Origin: Talinum fruticosum
Taxonomy: Eukaryota; Streptophyta; Magnoliopsida; Caryophyllales; Talinaceae
Direction of reading: 5' to 3'
Assembly (NCBI GenBank): GCA_021018815.1
Contig: JAITYX010000048.1
Location: forward strand, 1,667,001-1,731,000
Length of the DNA: 64,000 nucleotides
Positions within the stretch are counted from its first letter, which is position 1; every line of letters begins with the position of its first letter. The notes beneath the pieces were generated by a model. That model saw only the letters and a program-made list of their open reading frames with translations, had not been told where the DNA came from and ran no database searches. This document shows, piece after piece, positions 55,683-64,000 of the stretch. A program made the position numbers and the translations under genes.

Positions 55683-58600
55683 CCCCATCTCCGGATCCCG
55701 TTCCACATCTTTTGCTGCCGCTTCTTCGATTGAAATTAAACCCTCACCGAGTGACTTATAAGATGTAGAAAATTGACATAAAAATAGTGAACAGAACGAT
55801 TTATAGATTTCATGTCTCAAATTTCCCTTTTCTTCTCTCTCTCTCTCTCTCCCTATTCTATATCGTCTAGAAGATGGAGAGAAAATATACAAACTATAAT
55901 GGTAATTTTTATAGTTTTGAGACTATTTACAGTAGAGAATTATGATTGTTTTTAATGTAAATACATTGTGTAATATGTAAAATTCATCAAGAGAAAGGAT
56001 ATGACAGTTAAAGTAAATTCATCGAATCTCCTTTTTTTCCAAATTAATGGAGAGGATAATATGTAAAATTTATTTATATTACAAAAATACCCCTAAATTT
56101 TCAATCTACAGTAACTTGTGTTATTGGTTTTTTAATCTTTTAAGGATTAAGGATTAGGTTAATTAGCCTGAGGAAATACGAAGTGTTTGAAACACAGTCT
56201 AGAACGCTTCTATATGTAAAAATTTGGTTTTTTTTTACAAAGGTAAACTAGCTAAGATATGCGCATTGTTTCAGATTAACTTTTAAAAAATAAAATATAA
56301 TTATAATTAAGTAAATAATTAAAGAATAAAAATATAAAAATACAACATATTAATCAACTGAAAAAAATTAAACTGTTTTGGATATCAGTGAGTGACATCT
56401 ACAGTTGATTTGAAGTCGTCAATATTAAATAGTTGATTTATAAAGTAACCTTTTCCATGACTATAATAACCATTATATTTTTTGAGAGTTAATAATCAAT
56501 TTTGCTATGTTTTTGACGAGTTACACATTTGATTATAACATAAAAAATGTGAATCATATTGAATTAGAAGTTTACAATTTAATTGAAAGTGTTCTTACAT
56601 TTAAAAAGTCATTAAGAAGAGATATGTACAAAAGTTATATATACAATCAATTGTAAAAAAAAAAACCTTAGGTAAAAATAGTTCAACCGGTTTACTTAGG
56701 TGGAGGGGGATGTCATTGAAGACTTTGCTGTGGATAATACTTTTATAACATTATTTAATGAGGTGGATGGTCTTAACTATTTTTTTTAATAAACTTGAAA
56801 ATGATAATATAAAAATATAAAAAATAAGAAAAAATAATTTGTAATATCATCAACAAAATTAATCTGAATTGTATAAAAAAATATAGACTTTGAAATACAC
56901 CACTAATACTTGTGCTTTTTTAAATCACAATGATACTTGTGTTTGAGAAAAAGCAAAATAATTTAATGAAATTTTCATCTAACTATAACTTATTATTCGT
57001 TGTCGGACCATAAGCATTTGCCTTAACTTTTATCTTCAGTTGCCTTCCGTAAAATGCTTAACTTTTATCTTCAGTTGCCTTCCGTAATTCAAATAACAGA
57101 TACATTAACAAAATAATGTGGAATGGGATAGAAAGAGGCTACATGGGCCTACCAAAAACTCAAAAATTAATGGCAAAGCCAAGAATTGAAACAAGTTGTT
57201 TGCAAATCTACCTATTACTTGGGGCAAAGGAAAGGAGGTAGGTAACATAACTCAAAATAAAATGTTTTAAAATATGAAGAATCCCCTCCCCCACTAACAA
57301 GAAAAAAGGATATCTGAACTTAGAAAAGGGATCTCTATATGACTCCCCTCCCTCCCTTCTTATAATTAATAATATCAACATGTCTCAAGAACCATCTTCT
57401 CGATCATATATTAAATAACAAGGTAATTGTTGTCAGGTTGAGCGGAGTCATTCCCTTCATTTTGTCAAATTTGTCAAAAATGAGAAAGGGGGGGAGGGTT
57501 TCTTACAAAAATATTATTTGTGATAATGTCAACTTAACTAATCTAAATTGTACTGAAGATGGTAGAGCTTGAATACCTAAAATAATACCTAAAAAGTACC
57601 AACTAAATTATATCCTAAATTTATAACAAATTCTAGATTGTAGTATATGGGTTGAGAAAACCCCTAACATTATACTACCTAGTGTTCCAGTGGATTTGTC
57701 AAAGATTCCAGTCTCATCAAATAACATTTCAGCAACATTTAAGCCCTATATGGATATCATGCCAACAAAACTACATTTCTCCACTAAAACGCAAAGATTA
57801 AAGACTAATAATTCTAAATAGAGAAAAACAAAATGGTGGGGGAAGGGGATGAGACAAAAGGACAGAAGATTCAAAGCTAATATAGGAAATGTTGGAAAGG
57901 TGAAGTTCACTATATTACCGGTGTTCAGTGAGATGAAAGTTGATTTAAGAGGCATTAGGAAGACAAATTATATACAAATGAAGTATGCAACAAATATGTA
58001 CACTAAAAATAAAAAATATAAAAAGGTTGAAATTGTATAAAAGAGGTCCAAACATGGAAAAATAGGTTTATTATAAGGTAAAGCATTGAAATATAAAACA
58101 CACAAGTAATTAAATTATCTAATAAAGAAAAGGAAAATAATTATGTCTAAAATCTTAATCGATTAATAACTAAACCCATTTTAAGGTACATTGACTTCTG
58201 AAGGAATAATATTTGCCAATAATTAAGGAGGTTGTTGAAAAATAGAAGGGCAAAAGTTGTACTTGTAGAAGAAAAACTGATGGGCAAATTAATTTTGGCT
58301 AACTTGGTACAACGAATTCATGAACTTATTGGATTCTAACATAAAAAACCATCATAAAAAAATAATTAAAATAAGTGAGTGTTATTAATCAGTTGAGACA
58401 AAGAAATCAAGACCAAAGTTTCCCAACATGGCAATTAACAGTACCTGAGAAATCAAAACAAAGAGGAGGTTGGGAAGATGAAAAAAACTCAACTCTATGG
58501 AAAAACTAAAACCTCAAAAAAAAAAAAAAATAAAGGAATTGAAAGTTGAATAACCACAATATTCGGCAGCAATTGCGGTAAAGACGTGAAGAGTGGTAAC

Positions 58601-58921
58601 AACATCCATTGATGAGGACTCTTGAAGTCATTGGAGATACATTTAAACTGTGAAATACTTAAATTAGATAAATAATGTGTGTTTTCACGACTCTGTGTTC
58701 ATTGTATTTTACTTTGAAAATCGAATCTACAACAAAAAAGAATATCGTCACATATCTACAACAACAATCACACAAAATAAAAATATGGATTCAAAATCAC
58801 ATGAAAATAATATGAAATATTTCAGGTGTAGACATGTAATATTGTTTTATGCATTTCTTCTAGGCATTCAAATTGAAACACCAAGTTTGTATCAAAAGCT
58901 TCGCCATCTACTATTGTCTAT
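55683..58921. other. AT-rich intergenic DNA
   Basis: No gene recognised. It holds a (TC)n tract at 55835-55851 and the small tandem duplication at 57022-57091. All open frames here are short and AT-driven. Confidence 0.5.
57022..57091. repeat. Tandem duplication of a 35-bp unit
   Basis: CTTAACTTTTATCTTCAGTT followed by GCCTTCCGTAA occurs twice, 35 bp apart, with no mismatch over the first 31 bases. Confidence 0.9.
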
Positions 58922-58922
58922 A

Positions 58923-59153
58923 GGGGTGTGCAAAACCGGTTAAACCGTTTTTAATTAACCGAACTTTCGAATAGTTAAAATCCTGATCCCTAACCAATCC
59001 GACTTTTTGGTTAACCGAAGTTTCGATTAACCGAATTTATGGATCGAAAAAATCTCGATCCATAACTGAACCGAAAGGGTCGGTTAACCAAAAAATCAGT
59101 TTGGTTTATGGTTAATTGTTATTTGAAAAAATAAATCCAAAGTTTTGCACACC
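58923..59153. mobile_element. hAT-type MITE with GGGTGTGCAAAAC ends
   Basis: Left end GGGGTGTGCAAAACCGG, right end GTTTTGCACACCC, giving inverted termini of 13 bp. The interior consists of GGTTAACCGAA-type words in both orientations. No clear 8-bp duplication was found. Confidence 0.6.
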
Positions 59154-59706
59154 CATATTTCTACCCAGCAAAGTACAACATCAAGTAAACCACAAATTTA
59201 CATTTCTGCCCAACAAATAACAAGTCAACTAAACCACAATTTTTTTCAAATCCAAAGGCACCATGTTTTGGTAAGCAAAGTAAAGTTTCTGGCCAACAAC
59301 AGTAATTCTAGTTCTTGGCAGTAATTCTGGTAATAGTAAACACATCAGGTACCTGAAAAAAAAAACAATCTAAAACAAAACACACCAATAACACAGCAGT
59401 AATTTTGGTTCTATGCAACAAAACAAATCGTTCTCAAAATAAAATACAGAAAATCAAATCCACAGAAGCAAAACACAGTGGGAATTCTAGGCAACAACAG
59501 TAGGTATTTCTGGTGGTCAGTAGTAGAAGTTTCTGGCCAGCAGCAGCAACAGCAGAGAGAAGTTTTTGGCCAATACCATTTTCCGGTCACATGTCTTCTG
59601 AAGTAGCCACAGATTCGTCAATAGCAATTGTGGGTTAATTCAAAGTCAAGTCTTCCATACTTGAAAATTAATTTCATATAAAATCAATTTAGTATTATTC
59701 GTCAAA
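59154..59706. other. Flank of the hAT remnant, CAG-rich in places
   Basis: Recurrent GTAATTCTGG / TTTCTGGCCA / GCAGCAGCAACAGCAG words. Probably the 3' noncoding part of the hAT element; no gene. Confidence 0.35.
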
Positions 59707-60553
59707 TTAAAATTGATATAAAATAATAATGAATATGAATAATAAATGTATAATATTATAATAGGGATAACAAAATTTATTATTCTCTAAATCCTCCCAT
59801 TCAAGAAAAATTTCCTCTATTATGAGAGGGTCATGTGACTTGCGTAGCCAATCTTGGGCACAAATAAGAGCTTCTACCATTCTAGGAGTCAAAGAAGTAC
59901 GAAGGAATCAAGTACCCCACCTCCGGTGCTAAAAGCGGACTCGAAAGCAAGCTGTAAAAATCGGCATAGCAAGCACATCTCGAGCCATCCTAGTAAGAAT
60001 AGGACATCGCTTTTTTTTTTTTTTATCCTTCCAAAATTGTAAAATGTCAAATCCATCATCATTTGGCTCACAATCATTATACAAATATTTGTCAAGCTCA
60101 ATTTTCTTTTCCCCTTCTCTATTTTATATTTCATATTTAAAAGTTGATTCATATCCATCACTTTCTCATTGCAAGGAACACTAGAAACCAAAGGAGAGAC
60201 ACAACTTGATGTTTTCATTTTCCTCTTTGGTTGAGGTAAAGAAGATGCATATAAATCAAACATGGACCTTAAAATGACCTTGATCTTGAGGAAACATATT
60301 AGCACTCTTCTCAATATAGTTGCTCCTAACAAGCCACTCAACATAGTCTAACTTGTACCTTGGGTCAAAAACTAGGGTAATGAATAACAAAATATTGATA
60401 TTATCAACATTTGCCCAATACTTCTCATATTTGCCCTAGGCCTTCATTGCATAAGCCATGTTCCCAATGTAGTCATTCTCATTATCACAATATGTAGATA
60501 TCACATACTCAAATGCATATATTCGAGACATAAGTATTACCCGTCACATAAAG
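59707..60553 (-). pseudogene. hAT-family transposase, C-terminal remnant
   Basis: Minus-strand broken frames give, in order: DPRYKLDYVEWLV (near 60355), SNYIEKSANMFPQ, GFDILQFWKDKKK (near 60030), TRMARDVLAMPIF, SAFSTGGGVLDSF (near 59915) and SLTPRMVEALICAQDWLR (near 59870). This is the hAT dimerisation domain, which ends zinc-finger hAT (Ac/Tam3-like) transposases. Several shifts, a long A-run and at least two stops break it. The 5' part is cut off at 60554 by an LTR element. Confidence 0.85.
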
Positions 60554-63500
60554 TGTAACACCCCTAAACCCACCCTAGGAGTATTACATGCCGGGGTTCC
60601 CTGAGAGGAACCCCTAATGCTGCTTATGATCTCGACTTAAGGTTAATAGATCCGTGTTAGATTGGCGGAAGCGTGTTTCTAGGTTTTCAAAGGTTTTTCG
60701 AAAATTTCGGCAGAGTTTCCTTTGTAATATGGCTAATCCCACGAGCTTAAAGCCTTAATCCCGCACGAAATACATTTATAAATTCAACGAGTCACACGCT
60801 CGGAGTATCCACAACACAAACTCAACGAGCCACATGCTCGGAGTAAACACATAAGTCTTTTATTATACATAGTCAACATTCGGTTAAACATACATCCGAG
60901 CCTTACAAACATGGAAACATAAGAACACAAAGTAAGTCCGACACCTTCTATCCGTTAGTCTCGCTATTCCCGAAAGCCAAAAGCAACTCCAAAAGGTCCG
61001 GCTTCGTACTTGAAATGTTGGTGAGGTCATGAGCTCTACGATCCCGAGTGAATAATCCAAACCCAACCCCGGGTTTCACTTTATACATTAATTCATTAAC
61101 AAACATATGTAAGTTCACTATTTATTCATAACATGCGATTCGGATCACACATGCTTAAGACACATGAGATACTAAACTTACCAACTTACCGAGAAGCATA
61201 ATGACATCAATTGCTCATGAATTCAATCAAACATACTTCATTCGTCTTTCTATGCAAGTAAGTCATAGAATCATTCATCATGTAAGACATTCATCACGTA
61301 AATCATATCTTACTTCTTATTGTATTAGTTTCTTATGAAATCGGGATTCATTCTTCTTCTCATTCTTCTTCTTGAGTTCAATTATGCATTTCATAAATCA
61401 TTGCTTCTTTCTTTCTTGTTCATCATGCATAATCATTCATTTCTTCATATCATAATTCTTAAGTATTCTTAGTTTCGAATGGAAAGAAGATTTGTGTTTT
61501 GCTCTAAAGACCCATTTCTTGGAGCCAAAATAATTCATGGGCTTAGTTCTTGGAGGCATAACAATTCGTGGCCTCGAGGCAAGCCTCAAACTCGAAGGAC
61601 GCATACTTGTCGGGTGAAGGTTTGCTCGGAGAGAGTCCGAGTCACCCTAGAGGGGGTGAATAGGGTGATAGGAAATTTTCTACGAAATCACACTCTTTTG
61701 CGCAGAGGTAGAAGGGAAGATAGATTATGAGTCTATAAACCGGGTCGGAAAAGCTTGGACTCGAAAGCAATCAAACGAAAGAACAAGAACAAGTAAGGCC
61801 GTGCGAGTCTAAAATGAACTCGGAAAGATAACACTTAGATTTTACGTGGAAACCCTCCCGGGGCAGAAAACCACGGCCCGTGTCGGTCCGGACACGAAGT
61901 CAAATCCACTATTTTGAGTCCACAAAATACCGTGAACTGATCGAACTCGAGTTGCTCCCTTAGACAACTCTATACAAGTTTTCCTAGACTCGAAATTCCC
62001 TTATCTAATCTAGTACTTCCTAGCTGAGATAACCCTTACAGCTAGGGACAACTAAGCCGAGTTAACCTTTACGACTCAGTCAAGGGACCTTACAAAGAAT
62101 GTAAGAAAGAGTTTGTAATCGTGTACAAGACCTTACAACTCGAAAGTAATGAATTACGAGTGGGAGTTGTAAGTTGAAGATTGAAAGTAAATACAATGAC
62201 TTTTCTCAAGTATGTGTATTAACAATAGATTCGGCAATCTTCAAGTCTTGTGAAGTGGCTTCTATTTATAGATAACCTGACAGAGTAGCCGTTATTTTCA
62301 TCTGCTGACCAAGAGTCTTCCGTGACCGTTGATAGAGGCTTTACGAGTCACTCGAAAGTATCCGTTGAAATATGAACGTTGGACAACGGTTTAACTCTCT
62401 TGGAAGTCCCAAAACCATTAGTAGTGTCTCGAAAAATGAGGTGCAAACCACCGTTAAGCTTGGCGTTCCAGTTTTCCGGATATGGAAGCGCATGCCTTCG
62501 ACACAATCTTCGGGACTCGGAGCGAGGGAAGGTGAAGAGCCATGTCTGCTGGTGATTTGACGTTCGAAGCCTAGGTTACTTTTGAGGTTTGAAAAAGGTG
62601 TATCCTCGAATGAATAACCTACAAAAGTAAATTAATTTTGGTTCTCAAAGTATAGAATACTTTGGCCCACGATTAGACACGAGATAATAAAATAATTATA
62701 ATAATTAAGCAAGCGATTATCCGAGTCGAAACGAAATGGAATTTTACGAGTCCAATATCCATGATACTCGGAATTCCATTTGACTTAGTTTAAGCACTAG
62801 AGCGGGTTCCATAAAGAATATCGAGTGAGATAACTTGATATAGACTAAGTATGAAATAAATTAAGAATACCGACTATAACAATATAGAATGTATAACCAC
62901 AAGTCGGATTCCGAGACATTCAAAACGTGATAAATCCGAGTGAAGATGAACTCGGAACGAGAGAACCGATTTTGAGTCGCTTATGGAAACGCAATAAATG
63001 CATTAAGTGAAAACCGTATTACTCGGAGAAGATACTATTTTACTCGGAGAAGTTTCGCGATACCGAGAATGCCTTGGAATCAAAGCTGTATATGTACGAA
63101 CTTGTTATACCCGATTCCTTTTGCATAACTCGAGAAAAGTATTAAGCGTTGTCCGAGTCTTCATCGAGAATTCGTGGAAGCAATTCAATTCGTGGCTTCG
63201 GTTTGACGACACTTCTATGGCCATAGGTTCGGAGGATTCTTTAATTCATGGGGTCTTAGATTAATAACAAAATCCTTTCTCCATTCTTTAGTTCTTTATG
63301 TTTCTTATTTTCTCATTATCTTCTTATTACTTATCAACGAGATACACTTAATTCATATAATTCATGCTCAACAGTTTCATACGTAACATCCTCATAACTA
63401 ACTATTCACTTAAGCAAGTTCCAACTCAAGCACAATCAATCCAACTCATATAGGCATGCTTATGTCATTTATAATCGATGTACTTCAAGATAAACACATC

Positions 63501-64000
63501 ATCACATAAACATATCGATTACAATTTCTAATTACGAACTTATCGTTTTCATGATTGCGTAATATCGCGCATAGGTGGTTTATGGTTTCATAACTTTCCT
63601 TAATCGATATGTATTTCTTAATCTAGCCATATATCTTCTTAAATTTAAGTTTTTAACTCAATCACTCAATTAGTTCCAATTTTGCCCAAAACAGCATATT
63701 TTTACTCAAAAATCCATATCTTTCAATCTACTCATCCAACACATATCAAAATTTACAGGAAATTCTCATAAATTATAAGGAAGCTACAGTAAAAGTTTCA
63801 GGAATTTTGGAATACACATGAATTCACAATAATTCGGACAGCGAGGCTAAATTACTGAAAAATCTGCACCTAAATCATGAATTCAAATTTCGATTTTTCT
63901 CACTAATTCTGTTCAAGCTACTTTCATCAAATTCTCAATATACAGCTCAATAATCATGCTTAATAATACTCAATCATCCTTAAATTCATGAATTAGACAC
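60554..64000 (+). mobile_element. LTR element start (TGTAACACCCC-type), runs off the window
   Basis: Begins TGTAACACCCCTAAACCC, an LTR opening frequent in plant gypsy elements, and abuts truncated hAT coding sequence. TTTCGGCAGAGTTTCC and two CAACGAGYCACAYGCTCGGAGT copies follow. It is interrupted by the solo LTR at 61615-63163. No coding domain appears before the window ends, so this may all be a long LTR. Orientation is inferred from the TG start. Confidence 0.5.
61615..63163 (+). mobile_element. Solo LTR (or noncoding LTR element), 1549 bp, copy 2
   Basis: Same termini as copy 1 (TGAAGGTTTGCTC...GTCCGAGTCTTCA), alignable throughout and in the same orientation. Flanked by TCGGG (61610-61614) and TCGAG (63164-63168), a 5-bp duplication with one change. 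It is nested in the TGTAACACCCC-type element. Confidence 0.8.

Noticed and set aside
1..64000. tRNA, rRNA or organelle-derived insertions
   Set aside because: No tRNA cloverleaf with a proper T-arm, and no recognisable rRNA or plastid/mitochondrial gene, was seen on either strand by eye.

Overview
This window is nuclear DNA of a flowering plant, most likely a eudicot. The base composition is AT-rich, introns have GT-AG borders and reach about 2.7 kb, and the gene families are plant-like. Most of the window is transposable-element DNA of different ages. Two genes are recognised, both on the minus strand: a GH28 polygalacturonase-like gene (21010-29834) and the mitochondrial ubiquinone-biosynthesis gene COQ9 (41014-49178).

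Layout. Positions 1-13389 hold almost all of a minus-strand Ty3/gypsy LTR retrotransposon of Tat-like organisation, about 13.8 kb in full. The window starts inside its 3' LTR. Its gag, protease, RT, RNase H and integrase are all recognisable but frameshifted. Between pol and the 3' LTR lie about 6.9 kb with two TATA-led plus-strand (antisense) units, one of which looks spliced, plus several tandem repeats. Positions 13390-20950 are AT-rich intergenic DNA with MITEs (one nested in another) and two GC-richer, G-box-containing islands. The GH28 gene has five exons and encodes a signal-anchored protein. Positions 30465-41000 hold a decayed Copia element, LTR fragments, two MITEs, a 131-bp tandem duplication and an odd inverted arrangement of GATGAAT-like motifs.

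COQ9 is the most unusual locus. Its penultimate coding exon (74-75 bp) lies in a ~944-bp unit repeated five times head to tail (about 41215-45945), so one gene carries five near-identical copies of one exon. Three copies are 75 bp and phase-symmetric; the two outer copies are 74 bp.

Positions 49440-64000 contain two 1.54-kb solo-LTR-like insertions of one family, each with a 5-bp target-site duplication (one imperfect). They also contain scattered candidate exons of an unidentified minus-strand gene, a hAT transposase remnant, and the start of another LTR element opening TGTAACACCCC.

How it fits together. The two genes are unrelated in function: one acts on cell-wall pectin or a related glycan in the secretory system, the other in mitochondrial coenzyme Q synthesis. 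Each has a single-base frame disruption relative to its conserved protein. The gypsy element is also full of frameshifts although its LTRs match across the 231 bp visible. Small assembly indels and genuine decay must therefore both be considered.
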